Shown: positions 9,760 to 18,988, numbered from the stretch's first letter. The stretch: DNA of 64,000 nucleotides from Chloroflexota bacterium (GCA_026708035.1 JAPOVQ010000006.1:231893-295892); one strand, 5' to 3'. Program-made: numbers and translations. Notes: a model not told the origin generated them from the letters alone.

Positions 9760-10527
9760 ATGCCTCATCGGGAACTCAGGCCAGTTGACGTGGCGAGCAT
9801 AGCGGCGCCTGGCGACATCGTCGCCATCGTGGGCGCCGGTGGCAAGACTTCGACCATGTTCGCGCTGAGCCGCGCGCTGGCCGCGGCGGGGCGGCGCGTG
9901 CTGACGACCAAGTCCACGATCATCTATCGACCGACGATGGCCCAAAGTCCCGGCGTGGTGGAGATTCCGCCGGAGCGCTGGGCCACCGAGCTGCGCGGTC
10001 TGCTGGACCTTCGGCGCGAGGTGACGGTGGTGACTGGATCGGCGGGACCCGATCGCTGGCAGGGCGTGTCGGCGGACCGGGCGTCGGAGCTGCGGGACGC
10101 GGCGCGGGCCGACTGCGTGATCGTGGAGGCCGACGGGGCGCGGGGAAGACTGCTCAAGGCCCCGGCGGACCACGAACCGTCGATGCCCGCCAGTGCGTCG
10201 CTAGTGATGCCGGTCGTGAACCTGCGGGCCGTGGGGCGGCGAATTGATTCCGAGCAGGTGCACCGGCCGGAGCAGGTGGCGGCGCTGCTGGGAATCTCGG
10301 TGGACGGCGTGATTGGCCCGGAGCACGTGCCGAGGGTGTTGCTGGACGAATCGGGCGGTCTCAAGCGGGCGCCGGAGAACGCCCGCGTGTGGCCGGTGCT
10401 CGCGGGCGTGGACGCCGTGGAACTGCCGGAGGTTGAGGCGTTGCTTCGGCGACTGGTTGAGCATCCGCGGGTCGTCGGGGTGGTCATGGCCGATCGGGAG
10501 TGGCGGTATTCGGCGTTGGTGCCCTGA
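9760..10527 (+). CDS. yqeC: YqeC-like selenium/molybdenum hydroxylase accessory protein
   Basis: 255-aa P-loop protein. It has IVAIVGAGGKTSTMFALSRA (nucleotide-binding loop), TTKSTIIY, and VIVEADGARGRLLKAPADHEP, the signature stretch of the YqeC family. YqeC accompanies selenium-dependent molybdenum hydroxylases and their cofactor-sulfuration or selenation genes; its exact biochemistry is not settled. No XdhC, MocA or hydroxylase subunit gene is in this window, so it is an orphan here. ATG at 9760. Divergent from the third Ldh2 gene, 72 nt away. Confidence 0.8.
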   Translation: MPHRELRPVDVASIAAPGDIVAIVGAGGKTSTMFALSRALAAAGRRVLTTKSTIIYRPTMAQSPGVVEIPPERWATELRGLLDLRREVTVVTGSAGPDRWQGVSADRASELRDAARADCVIVEADGARGRLLKAPADHEPSMPASASLVMPVVNLRAVGRRIDSEQVHRPEQVAALLGISVDGVIGPEHVPRVLLDESGGLKRAPENARVWPVLAGVDAVELPEVEALLRRLVEHPRVVGVVMADREWRYSALVP

Positions 10528-10558
10528 CGGCATGGCCCAGAGCGTCGTTCCGATGGGT

Positions 10559-10745
10559 CCCCCTCACCCTAGCCCTCTCCCATCGAGGGAGAGGGGACCG
10601 GACAGCTCCCCTCCGACTGAGAGCGAGCCTGGCTGGATTCCGGCTTGCGCCGGAATGACGGAGGGAGCGCATGTTCGGGCGCGTGGACGGGGTGGGATGA
10701 CCCTCACCCCAGCCCTCTCCCTTCCAGGGAGAGGGAGCCGGACCC
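10559..10745. repeat. Cluster of dispersed repeats between convergent genes
   Basis: The 231-nt gap 10528-10758 lies between convergent genes and has no ORF of its own. It carries two copies of CCCTCACCC-(C/T)AGCCCTCTCCC paired with GGGAGAGGG, in the same orientation, separated by GGATTCCGGCTTGCGCCGGAATGACGG. Each can fold as a hairpin and could also stop transcription from either side. Confidence 0.8.
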
Positions 10746-10758
10746 GGTCGAAGCTAAA

Positions 10759-11988
10759 TCAGCCGCGCACCGCGCGGAGGATGTCGCCCAGGCGCAGGCG
10801 CCGGCCGTATACCAGCAGGCCGATGCGGAAGACTCGCGTGCTGATCCAGAGGCCGATGGGGACGCAGGCGGCCAGGATCCCCACGCTGATCGCCAGTGAC
10901 AGCGTGTCATGCGAACCGGCCGCCACGCGCAGCAGTCCGCCGACGGGCGCGGTGATGGGAATCCAGCTGAGCACCACGGCCAGCGTGCCGTCGGGGTCTC
11001 CCTGGATAAACGCGCTCAGCATGAAGGGGACGATGGACGGCAGGATGAGGTACGCGGCGAGCTGCTGGCTCTCCTTGAAGGTGGTGGTCATGGACCCCAC
11101 GGTGGCGTAGAACGCCGCGAACAACAGGTAGCCGAGCAGCAAGTAGGCCAGGGCGAGCGGGAGCACCGCGAGGTTGAAGGTCAGGTCGCCGAGGTCGTCG
11201 AACTGGGCGAGCAGCACCGGCACCAGCACGAGCGCGGGGAGCACCCACGCCAGCAGCTGCGTGAGGCCGGCCAAGGCCTGACCGGCCACCTTGCCGAGCA
11301 GCAACTGGTCGGGCGTGACCGACGACAGCACGACCTCGATGACCCGGGTCTCCTTCTCCTCGCTCACGCCTTCCAGGAGGTATCCGGCGCTGGTGAAGAC
11401 GACGATCATGAAGAGAATGGCGGCCACGTAGGGCACCACGGAGTCGAAAATCACTCCGGCGCCAAATCCTCGCGGCGGGGAGCCGTCCACGTTCGAGGCA
11501 CGCAGCGCGACGGGCTGCTGGATGCGGGGCGCGATCTCGGGCGCCACGTGCACCTCAAGCAGCGCGTCGAGAAGCACGGAACGGATGGCGCGGCGGGCAT
11601 CACCCTCGCGCTCGCCGAACGTGCCGAACTCCTCGGCCACGAAGCGCACGTCGCCGGACGCCATGTAGTCCTCGCCGACCACGAAATAGCCGTCGACGGC
11701 TCCCTGTGAAAGCGCCGCGCGCGCCGCCGCCTCGTCGGCAAAGCGCTCCAGTCCCGGCGCTAGCTCGCGCCCTTCCAACACGCCGGCCTGATCAATCAGC
11801 CCGTAGCCGTCGGCGGGTTCCGACGTCGTCGCCTCGGCGGCCGCCGCCCCGATGCGGTCGCCGAAGATTACGAAGACCAGGACCGTGATCAGCAGCAGCA
11901 CGGGCACGGTGGCCGTGCTGATGAGAAAGCCCTTGCGACCCACCGTGCGCCGCAGCTCCCAGGCGGCCACCACGGCCGCGTTACGCAT
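10759..11988 (-). CDS. ABC-2 type exporter permease (NatB/YhaP-like)
   Basis: 409-aa membrane subunit. One N-terminal helix (about residues 18-42) is followed by a long extracytoplasmic region (about 45-200). Then come five helices, with the conserved GVSEEKETRVIEVVLSSVTP region between them (written here in one piece of 20), typical of NatB/YhaP-like ABC-2 permeases. The ATG at 11988 overlaps the end of the ATPase gene by 8 nt, so the pair is co-translated. Substrate (Na+, drug or lipid) is not evident. Confidence 0.85.
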   Translation of the reverse strand: MRNAAVVAAWELRRTVGRKGFLISTATVPVLLLITVLVFVIFGDRIGAAAAEATTSEPADGYGLIDQAGVLEGRELAPGLERFADEAAARAALSQGAVDGYFVVGEDYMASGDVRFVAEEFGTFGEREGDARRAIRSVLLDALLEVHVAPEIAPRIQQPVALRASNVDGSPPRGFGAGVIFDSVVPYVAAILFMIVVFTSAGYLLEGVSEEKETRVIEVVLSSVTPDQLLLGKVAGQALAGLTQLLAWVLPALVLVPVLLAQFDDLGDLTFNLAVLPLALAYLLLGYLLFAAFYATVGSMTTTFKESQQLAAYLILPSIVPFMLSAFIQGDPDGTLAVVLSWIPITAPVGGLLRVAAGSHDTLSLAISVGILAACVPIGLWISTRVFRIGLLVYGRRLRLGDILRAVRG

Positions 11989-12883
11989 CGCGGCCCGCCC
12001 CGCGCACGGCCTGGATGAACACGTCGTCGAGCGAGGCCAGCGCGCGCTCGAAGCGGTCGATGCGCACGCCGCGCTGCACCAACTCACGCAGGACAGTCTC
12101 GGGCGCGACGCCCTCGTCGAGCACGGCGTAGTAGGCGCCGTCCTCCTCGCGAAGCTCGTCCACGCCGGGAAGATTGGCGACGCGATCGGGCGATACAAAC
12201 CGAACGGCGTTGGGGGCGTAGGCGCGACGGACGTCCGCCACGCGGCCCTCGATCACACCGCGGCCGTCAGCGATGAGGTAGATGCGGTCGGCCAGGTCCT
12301 CGACCTGGCTCATGACGTGGGTGCTGATGACGATGGCGGCGCCTGCGTCGCGGCGCTCGCGGATGATGTCGAGCAAGAGCTTGACGTTGATCGGGTCCAG
12401 GTTCTGCGTCGGTTCGTCCAAGATCAGGATGTCCGGGTCGGTGAGCAGCGTGGCCGCGATCTGCGCTTTCTGCGCCATGCCACGGCTGAGCTCATCGGTT
12501 TTTCGAGAGGTCGCGTCACCAAGGTCAAGCCGCCCGAGCCAGGACTCGGCGCGGTAGCGGGCCTGGGCTCGGCCGAGCCCCTTGAGCCGGGCGAGGTATT
12601 CCACGGCGTCCAACGTGCGCACGCCGCGATGGAGCCCGCGTTCCTCCGGGAGATAGCCGATGCGGCGTCTGAGCTCGATGGACGGCGTCTGGCCATGAAT
12701 GCTGATGTCTCCGGCGTCGGGCGCCACGATGCCCATGACGGCGCGAATGGTGGTGGTCTTACCGGCGCCGTTGGGTCCGAGCAGACCAAGAATCTCGCCC
12801 GGATTGACGGTGAGCGACACGTCGCGAACGGCGGTCACGTCCGCGAACGACTTGCGCAGTCCTCGAATCTCAAGCGCGGGCAT
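11981..12883 (-). CDS. ABC transporter ATP-binding protein (NatA-like)
   Basis: 300-aa ABC ATPase partnered with the overlapping permease gene. Walker A is GLLGPNGAGKTTT, Q-loop region YLPEERGLHRG, signature LSRGMAQKAQIA, Walker B ILILDEPTQNLDP, switch His in VISTHVMSQ. The LSxGMxQK signature and the C-terminal extension of about 80 residues are typical of NatA/YhaQ-type exporters. In an operon with the permease downstream. Start ATG at 12883. Confidence 0.93.
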   Translation of the reverse strand: MPALEIRGLRKSFADVTAVRDVSLTVNPGEILGLLGPNGAGKTTTIRAVMGIVAPDAGDISIHGQTPSIELRRRIGYLPEERGLHRGVRTLDAVEYLARLKGLGRAQARYRAESWLGRLDLGDATSRKTDELSRGMAQKAQIAATLLTDPDILILDEPTQNLDPINVKLLLDIIRERRDAGAAIVISTHVMSQVEDLADRIYLIADGRGVIEGRVADVRRAYAPNAVRFVSPDRVANLPGVDELREEDGAYYAVLDEGVAPETVLRELVQRGVRIDRFERALASLDDVFIQAVRGAGRDA

Positions 12884-12977
12884 GGCGCATGTTTAGCACG
12901 CCCCGTGTGCCAAAAGCTGCTTACATCGGCCAAATCAGCCAAAATGCGCTGTTTGGTCCCGCGGAGACCCAAGGCCC

Positions 12978-14081
12978 ATGCCCGATCTCGTCCCCATCGA
13001 TCACGACCGCCTGCTGAAGACGTTCCTGCGCCTGGTGCGCATCGACAGCTATCACGGCCACGAGGATCGGATCGTGGAAGTCCTCGAACCGATGCTTCAC
13101 GCGGTGGGCCTGACGACGGAGGTCGACGCCCACGGAAATCTCATCGCCCGCTGGGACGCCCAGGACAGCGACGCCGCGCCGTTGATGCTCAACGCACACA
13201 TGGACACCGTGTGGCCGACGCCGGGCATGGAACCCGTGGTGACGGACGAGGGCGTTGCGTCGGACGGCTCGAGCGTTCTCGGCGCGGACGACAAGGCGGG
13301 CGTGGCGGTCATCATGGAGGGCGTGCAGGCAGTGGCGGACGCGGGCCTGCCGCACGGGCCAATCGAGCTGGTTTTCACGGTCGGCGAGGACGTGGGACAT
13401 ATCGGGTCACGCGCGTTCGATCCCGAAACCATCGAATCGCGCCGGGGGCTGGTGTTCGACGGTGACGGGCCGGTCGGCACGGTGGTGACGGAGGGTCCGT
13501 CGGCGCAGGCGTTCACGGCGGTGTTTCGCGGGCGCGCGGCGCACGCCGGCGTCGAACCCGAGAACGGCATCAGCGCCATCGCCATGGCGGCGCGGGCCAT
13601 CGACCGGATGAAGCTGGGACGCATCACGCGTTACACCGTGGCCAACATCGGCACGATCAACGGCGGGCAAGCGATGAACATCGTGCCGCCGGAGGTGACA
13701 CTGGTCGGCCAGGCGCGCAGTTTGCGCCCGAGGGCCCTCGAGCAGCAGATCGCGCACATGCGCGAGGTCATGGAAGAGGCGGCCAGCGAGTTCGGCGGCA
13801 CGGTGGAATATGAGGAAACCATGCGAATCGACGCGTTTGGCTTCAACCAACAGAACCCAGTCGTTCTGTGGGCCAACCGCGCGATTCGGGCGGCCGGACT
13901 CGAGCCGTCGCCCGTCTTCACGGTCGGCGGCAGCGACGCGCACGAGTTCAACGCCAAGGGCATCTGGTCGGTCATGCTGGGCATGGGCTGCACCGGGGCG
14001 CACTCCGTGGAAGAGTTCGCGCCGCACGAGGCGCTGCGGCAGCTGGCGCAGGTCGCGGCGCAGGCGATCGTCGTTGGGTAG
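12978..14081 (+). CDS. M20 family metallopeptidase (PepT-like), copy 1
   Basis: 367-aa di-zinc aminopeptidase of the M20 family. Metal and catalytic motifs are NAHMDTVWPTPG (His74, Asp76), GADDKAGV (bridging Asp104), TVGEDVGHIGS (catalytic Glu137), AAHAGVEPENG in the lid domain, and a late GGSDAHEFN. The residue after the catalytic Glu, normally a second Glu that binds metal, is Asp138 here; the downstream copy has Glu. Size fits PepT-like di/tripeptidases. No signal peptide, so cytosolic. It lies 47 nt before a clear paralogue on the same strand, a recent-looking tandem duplication. Confidence 0.88.
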   Translation: MPDLVPIDHDRLLKTFLRLVRIDSYHGHEDRIVEVLEPMLHAVGLTTEVDAHGNLIARWDAQDSDAAPLMLNAHMDTVWPTPGMEPVVTDEGVASDGSSVLGADDKAGVAVIMEGVQAVADAGLPHGPIELVFTVGEDVGHIGSRAFDPETIESRRGLVFDGDGPVGTVVTEGPSAQAFTAVFRGRAAHAGVEPENGISAIAMAARAIDRMKLGRITRYTVANIGTINGGQAMNIVPPEVTLVGQARSLRPRALEQQIAHMREVMEEAASEFGGTVEYEETMRIDAFGFNQQNPVVLWANRAIRAAGLEPSPVFTVGGSDAHEFNAKGIWSVMLGMGCTGAHSVEEFAPHEALRQLAQVAAQAIVVG

Positions 14082-14128
14082 TCAGCACCAAGGCCGGCTG
14101 CCCGGTTGCCGCGCGCCGGAGCAACGCG

Positions 14129-15241
14129 ATGCCTGAAAGCCCGGGCCTGGTGCCGATCAACTGGGACCGCATGCTCGACAACTTCATCAACATGCTCTCG
14201 GTCGACAGCTACTACGGTGACGAGGAGCGCGTGGCGGCGATCATTCGACCCGCGCTGGAGCCATTGGGCATCCGGTTTCGGCAGGACGAGATCGGAAATC
14301 TGATCGGGCGCTGGGCGGGCCGTGGACGCAGCGATGGGCTCATCATGCTCAACGCGCACATGGACACCGTGCAGCCGACGCCGGGCATGCGGCCGGTGGT
14401 GGACGCCGACGGGGTGCGGTCCGATGGGTCGAGCGTGCTGGGCGCGGACGATAAGGCCGGGTTGGCCGCGATCATCGAAGCCGTCCGCGCGATTGACGAG
14501 ACCGGTCTGGATCACGCGCCCATCGAGCTGGTGATTACCGTGGGCGAGGAAGTCGGGCACATCGGGTCGAAGGCCTTTGACCCGCAGTCCATCGAGGCTC
14601 GTACGTCATTCGTGTTCGACGCCGGCGGGCCGGTTGGCACCGTGGTGATGCGCGCGCCGGGCCAGATTCGCTGCACGGCCACGCTGCACGGACGCGCGGC
14701 GCACGCGGGGATCGAGCCGGAACTGGGCATCAGCGCCATCAGCCTGCTGGCGCGGGCGGTGGACCGCATGCCGCTGGGACGCGTTGACGCCGAAACGACC
14801 GCCAACATCGGACGCATCGAGGGCGGGCAGCAGTCGAACATCGTGGCGCCCACGGCACGGATCGAGGCCGAGGCGCGCAGTCTCAGCGAGGACCGGCTCG
14901 CGGCGCAGATCGACGCGATGCGAACGGCGGTCGCCGACGCGGCGACCGACCTGGGCGGCTCATTCGACTTCGAGGAGCGCCGGTTCTACGTGGCGTATCA
15001 ATTGGCGGAGGACGAGCCGGCCGTGCAGCTGGCCGACCGCGCCGTCCTGGCGTCGGGGCTGACGCCGCGGCACGTCAGCACGGGCGGCGGGAGCGACGCG
15101 CATGAATTCAACCTCAACGGCATCACGTCGGTATGCCTGGGGGTCGGCTACATCGACGTGCACACCACCGACGAGTTCATGCCGCACAACGCCCTGCGCG
15201 ACATCACCCAGGTGGCGGCGCAGCTCATCACCCAGGCCTGA
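14129..15241 (+). CDS. M20 family metallopeptidase (PepT-like), copy 2
   Basis: 370-aa paralogue of the preceding gene, aligned over its whole length. Motifs: NAHMDTVQPTPG, GADDKAGLAAI, TVGEEVGHIGS with the standard Glu-Glu pair, AAHAGIEPELG, and TGGGSDAHEFNLNG. The ATG at 14129 is chosen; the longer in-frame ORF runs back into copy 1. Both copies share the SDGSSVLGADDKAG stretch. They probably act as cytosolic di/tripeptidases, or as deacylases of N-acyl amino acids, which share the fold. Operon with copy 1 is likely. Confidence 0.88.
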   Translation: MPESPGLVPINWDRMLDNFINMLSVDSYYGDEERVAAIIRPALEPLGIRFRQDEIGNLIGRWAGRGRSDGLIMLNAHMDTVQPTPGMRPVVDADGVRSDGSSVLGADDKAGLAAIIEAVRAIDETGLDHAPIELVITVGEEVGHIGSKAFDPQSIEARTSFVFDAGGPVGTVVMRAPGQIRCTATLHGRAAHAGIEPELGISAISLLARAVDRMPLGRVDAETTANIGRIEGGQQSNIVAPTARIEAEARSLSEDRLAAQIDAMRTAVADAATDLGGSFDFEERRFYVAYQLAEDEPAVQLADRAVLASGLTPRHVSTGGGSDAHEFNLNGITSVCLGVGYIDVHTTDEFMPHNALRDITQVAAQLITQA

Positions 15242-15261
15242 TCCGAGCACCGGGCCGGCTG

Positions 15262-16008
15262 CTACTGCGGCATCGTCCCGTGGAGCATGGGGGGGCCGGT
15301 GGGGCTGCTCGGGCTTTCGTGCATCGGCTCCTCGGTGACCTCGAACGCGTGGAAGACGTGCACGGGGTGGTCGCTCACCACCAACACCACGGCGCTGCCC
15401 GCGTGGTCGGTGCTGAAGTTGGCGCCGCTGACGCGGGCACCGCTCTCGTCAACCATCCAGAAGTGATAGACGTGCTGGTCGCGCGGGGCGTGAAGGCCGT
15501 CCACCACGAGCATGACCTCGGAGCCCGCGTCGTCGAAGATCAGTTGCGCCCAGGCGTCGTCGGCCCCAGGCATACCGTGCAGCGTGACGATGTGGGGTTG
15601 CTCCGCATGAATGCCGACGAGCGCGGCGCTCTGGGCCGACAGCTCGTCCTGCATGTCGTCAACCGTCTGCTGGAGATCGCCGATTCGCAGCGCGAGCACG
15701 ATGACCGCCGCGACCGCCGCCGTGCCGACCGTGGACATGCCCGCGAATCCAAGCATGGGCCATGACGGCATTCGGAGGCGTCGCCTGGGCGGCGCGGCGA
15801 CCGCCATGACCCGACCGCGGAGGTCCGCCGGCGGGGCTTGAGCGCCCGCGTCGAGCGCCAACGTCTCAAGCGCCTGGCGCACGGCTTCGGCCTCGCGGCG
15901 CAGCGCGGGATCGCGCGCCAGGACCGCCTCGAGCTCGCGGGCTTCGGACGCGTTGAGGTCGTCGAGCGCGTAGCCGCCGATGAGGTCGTGGATGTCCGGT
16001 GAGGCCAT
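15262..16008 (-). CDS. Anti-sigma factor (RskA-like), membrane bound
   Basis: 248-aa anti-sigma protein. Residues 1-45 (start MASPDIHDLIGGYALDDL, then EARELEAVLARDP) match the helical sigma-binding domain. A membrane helix lies at about 85-108 (FAGMSTVGTAAVAAVIVLAL). The rest is the RskA C-terminal domain outside the membrane, with HVYHFWMVDESG near its end. It has no zinc-binding HxxxCxxC. The ATG at 16008 is 5 nt after the sigma-factor stop, so the pair is an operon with the sigma gene first. By family it holds the sigma factor inactive until an envelope signal triggers proteolysis. Confidence 0.85.
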   Translation of the reverse strand: MASPDIHDLIGGYALDDLNASEARELEAVLARDPALRREAEAVRQALETLALDAGAQAPPADLRGRVMAVAAPPRRRLRMPSWPMLGFAGMSTVGTAAVAAVIVLALRIGDLQQTVDDMQDELSAQSAALVGIHAEQPHIVTLHGMPGADDAWAQLIFDDAGSEVMLVVDGLHAPRDQHVYHFWMVDESGARVSGANFSTDHAGSAVVLVVSDHPVHVFHAFEVTEEPMHESPSSPTGPPMLHGTMPQ

Positions 16009-16013
16009 GAGCG

Positions 16014-16598
16014 CTAGCCCAGCAGGTCCTGGTCGCCCAGGCGTTCGCGCAACTTTCGCAAGCCGGCGCGCGTGCGCGTCTTGACCGTGCCCAGCGGCAC
16101 GTCCAGGCGCTTCGAGATTTCCGATTGGGTGTAGCCGAAATACGCCAGCCAAAGCACGTCCTGCTCGGTCTGACTCAGGCCCTGGATCGCCTGGCGCAGC
16201 TTCTGCCGGCGCTCGGCGAGCCAGGCGTGCTCCCACGGGGCGGGCTCGCCGTCGGCCTGCTGCCGAGCGTCGAGATCGACCTCGTAGGGATAGAGCTGGG
16301 GACGGGCGTTGGCGGCGCGAATGGTGTCGGTGATGCGGTTGCGCGCGATGCGCAGCACCCAGGCGGCGAGCGAGCCGCGCGACTCGTCGAACTGGTGGCG
16401 GCGCGTCCAGACCTGCATGAATACGTCCTGCACGACATCCTCGGCAACCGCCTGGGGAAAGGCTCGCCGCGCCATGGACCACACCGTTGGGCTGAGCAAG
16501 TCGTAGACGCCGCCCAGCGCGTCCGGTTCGTTGCGCACCAGGCGACGCCCGAGGATCGCGTCGGGGCGTTCGGCCGGTTCCGTGCGTTCGCTAGTCAT
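16014..16598 (-). CDS. ECF-type RNA polymerase sigma factor
   Basis: 194-aa ECF sigma factor. Region 2 contains AFPQAVAEDVVQDVFMQVWT (promoter -10 contact helix) and ends in LRIARNRITDTIR. Region 4 carries LSQTEQDVLWLAYFGYTQSE with the helix-turn-helix ending DVPLGTVKTRTRAGLRKLR. The ATG at 16598 gives the normal ECF length; the longer ORF adds an unrelated 51-aa N-terminal stretch. Followed at once by its anti-sigma factor, as for SigK/RskA pairs. Probably autoregulated; no -35/-10 pair could be assigned with confidence. Confidence 0.93.
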   Translation of the reverse strand: MTSERTEPAERPDAILGRRLVRNEPDALGGVYDLLSPTVWSMARRAFPQAVAEDVVQDVFMQVWTRRHQFDESRGSLAAWVLRIARNRITDTIRAANARPQLYPYEVDLDARQQADGEPAPWEHAWLAERRQKLRQAIQGLSQTEQDVLWLAYFGYTQSEISKRLDVPLGTVKTRTRAGLRKLRERLGDQDLLG

Positions 16599-16668
16599 GC
16601 GCGCTGGCGCTAGAGTGCCACGCCACTCGACCGGACCTATAACGAGGCGTCGCGGGAAGGGAAGCCTC

Positions 16669-16688
16669 AGCGCGGGCGCGCCCGCGCT
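16669..16688. repeat. Perfect 20-bp palindrome upstream of the ECF sigma gene
   Basis: AGCGCGGGCGCGCCCGCGCT reads the same on both strands, 70 nt upstream of the sigma start in the 298-nt gap 16599-16896. It could be an operator or a hairpin ending cimA-side or sigma-side transcripts. No T-run follows. The remainder of this gap shows no gene or other signal. Confidence 0.6.
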
Positions 16689-16896
16689 AAGTCCGGCAAG
16701 GCCCGGAAGTTCAGCGGCGATGGCGTCGCCGGTCACGCCGCCAACAGTCACGCGGCTGCCGCTCCGGATTTCGCCATGCGTCCGGGGCCCGCATGACCCG
16801 TCGTCGATACCTCGGTCGCGCGGTGTCGATCATGGAGCGGCGGCATAGGCGACAGTGCGGCGACAGGCCGCGGCGTGAAAGGGGGTTCGTGGACTG

Positions 16897-18471
16897 CTAC
16901 GTAGGTTTCGTCACCGCGGATTGGCTGCCGCGTGCGCGGAGCAGGGCGTACTCGTAGCTGTCCTTCAACGCCAACCACGAGGCCTCGATGATGTTGGCCG
17001 AGCTGCCCACCGTGCCCCACTCGCCGTCGCCGTCCGACGACTGGATGAGCACGCGCACCGCCGCGTCCGTGGCGGCGCTGGAATTTAGGATGCGGACCTT
17101 GTAGTCGGCCAGATGCATGGCGCCCAGCTCCGGGAAGAACCGCTCCAGCGCCTTGCGGGCGGCGCGGTCGAGGGCGCTGACGGGGCCGTTGCCCTCGGCG
17201 GCGGTGTGGAAAATCTCCTCGCCCACGCGGATTTTCACCATGGCCTCGGAGAGCATGTCGCGCCCGCCCCGGGTCTCCGCCAACACGAGGAAGTCCACGA
17301 AGGCAAACGGCGGCTCGTAGTCCCCGGACAGACGACGAAGCAATAGCTCGAACGACGCTTCGGCGCCCTCGAACTGGAAGCCGCGCTCTTCGAGCGCCTT
17401 CAACTCGTCGACGACCTGCGCGGCGTCGGTGTCGGAGCCCAGGCCCAACGCGTCGGCTCGAGCCACGACCGAGCTGCGCCCGGCCAGTTCGGAAATCAGG
17501 ATGCGGGAGTCGTTGCCGACCAGCAGCGGGTCGATGTGCTGATAGGCGTCGCTGTGCTTGCGCATGCCGCTGCCGTGATAGCCCGCCTTGTGCGCAAAGG
17601 CGCTGTGGCCGGCGAACGGCGTCTGGGGGTCGAGCGTCACGTTGGCGATCTCTGCGATATAGCGCGCCAACGCGGCGGTCTGTTGAAGCTGAGCGGGCGC
17701 GACGCAGTCGTGGCCAAGCTTGAGCTGGAGCGTCGGGATCAGGGTGAGCAGGTTGGCGTTGCCGCAGCGCTCGCCGAGTCCATTGGCCGTGCCCTGGACC
17801 TGGCGCGCGCCGGCCTCGACTCCGGCCAGGGCGTTGGCCTCGGCCAGGTCCAAATCGTCGTGGGTGTGAATGCCCAACGGCAGCTCCGTCCAGGCCGCGG
17901 CCGCCAATGTTCCCTCCTGGATTCCGGCGGGCAGCGACCCGCCGTTGGTATCGCAGAGCACCAGCCAATCGGCGGCGGAAGCGGCGCGCACGCACTGCTC
18001 CACGTAGGCGCGGTCGTGATCGAGGCCGTCGAAATAGTGCTCCGCGTCCACGATGACCTCGCGGCCGGCGCTCTTGAGGAAGGCCACCGAGTCGCGAATC
18101 ATCGCCAGGTTCTCGTCGGGCGTGGTCTCGAGCACCGACTCGGCCTGGAACCGCGAGAACTTGGCCACAATGGTCACCGTGGGCGTTTCACTGGCCAGCA
18201 ACGCTTGCAGGTTCTCGTCCGACTCGGCGCGGATGCCCTTATAGCGCGTGGCGCCGAACGCGGTGATGCGCGCGTGCTTCCAGGATCGTTCGGCGGCGCG
18301 GGTGAAGAATTCGCGGTCCTTGGGGTTGGATCCCGGGAAGCCGCCTTCGATGTAGTGCACGCCGTACGCATCGAGGCGCTCGGCGATGCGGAGCTTGTCC
18401 TCGGCGGAAAACGAGATGCCCTCGGTCTGCGCGCCGTCGCGCAGCGTGGTGTCGTAGAGCGAGAGTTGCAT
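16897..18471 (-). CDS. cimA: (R)-citramalate synthase
   Basis: 524 aa. Condenses pyruvate and acetyl-CoA to citramalate, the first step of threonine-independent isoleucine synthesis. DTTLRDGAQTEGISFSAEDK at the N terminus, GIHTHDDLDLAEANAL and the NGLGERCGNANL stretch define the DRE-TIM HMGL-like catalytic domain. The second half contains HKAGYHGSG and the C-terminal LeuA-dimer-type regulatory domain. The DTTLRDGAQTEG opening and SNPKDREFF distinguish this CimA type from LeuA. It lies on the same strand as leuD after a 550-nt repeat-filled gap, so it may be a separate unit of the ilv/leu region. Isoleucine feedback is typical of the family. Confidence 0.92.
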   Translation of the reverse strand: MQLSLYDTTLRDGAQTEGISFSAEDKLRIAERLDAYGVHYIEGGFPGSNPKDREFFTRAAERSWKHARITAFGATRYKGIRAESDENLQALLASETPTVTIVAKFSRFQAESVLETTPDENLAMIRDSVAFLKSAGREVIVDAEHYFDGLDHDRAYVEQCVRAASAADWLVLCDTNGGSLPAGIQEGTLAAAAWTELPLGIHTHDDLDLAEANALAGVEAGARQVQGTANGLGERCGNANLLTLIPTLQLKLGHDCVAPAQLQQTAALARYIAEIANVTLDPQTPFAGHSAFAHKAGYHGSGMRKHSDAYQHIDPLLVGNDSRILISELAGRSSVVARADALGLGSDTDAAQVVDELKALEERGFQFEGAEASFELLLRRLSGDYEPPFAFVDFLVLAETRGGRDMLSEAMVKIRVGEEIFHTAAEGNGPVSALDRAARKALERFFPELGAMHLADYKVRILNSSAATDAAVRVLIQSSDGDGEWGTVGSSANIIEASWLALKDSYEYALLRARGSQSAVTKPT

Positions 18472-18714
18472 GCGGAAATTCCTCGGCAGGTGTGGAGGGT
18501 TGAGAACCCGAACGGGTGTGGGCCGTGGCCCACCGGCCGGCGGTTCGGCTAGCGAGCCGCCACGCGGACTGCCGCGGCAATGTCGACCGCGCCCGTGAAT
18601 GTGGACTTCACGGGTCGCGGAGAATCCTTGCGTCGGGCAGTCATGGACTTGGGCCTGTCTCGATCAGTGAGGCGGGCGCTGCCGCCGAGGGCATTGTAAG
18701 GCGTCGCACGCCGC

Positions 18715-18988
18715 CCCCTCACCCTATCCCTCTCCCCAGGGAGAGGGAACCGGCCCGTCGCTGCGGGCCCGCGGGTGACAGCAAGACATTCTTGGTGGAT
18801 TCGCTGCCAGCCCGGCAGCTAGTCCGGCTCCTTCTCCCCAGGGGAGAAGGGTGGGATGAGGGGACGGAATCGCCGATGCGCATATTGTCGCCCTCACCCC
18901 TGGATCAGGTCCGGGGCAGGCTCTTCGTCCGAATGACGGAGGGTGTTGCCCGTCGGCCTGGATTCAGGCTTTGGCCGGAATGACGGAG
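18715..18988. repeat. Dispersed repeat cluster between leuD and cimA
   Basis: The 550-nt gap 18472-19021 has no gene. From 18715 it carries CCCTCACCCTATCCCTCTCC with GGGAGAGGG, a second CTTCTCCCCAGGGGAGAAG hairpin, then two partial GAATGACGGAG elements (near 18937 and 18980), the second in the form CCGGAATGACGGAG. These are the same families seen in the other gaps. The first 240 nt show nothing recognisable. Confidence 0.75.
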
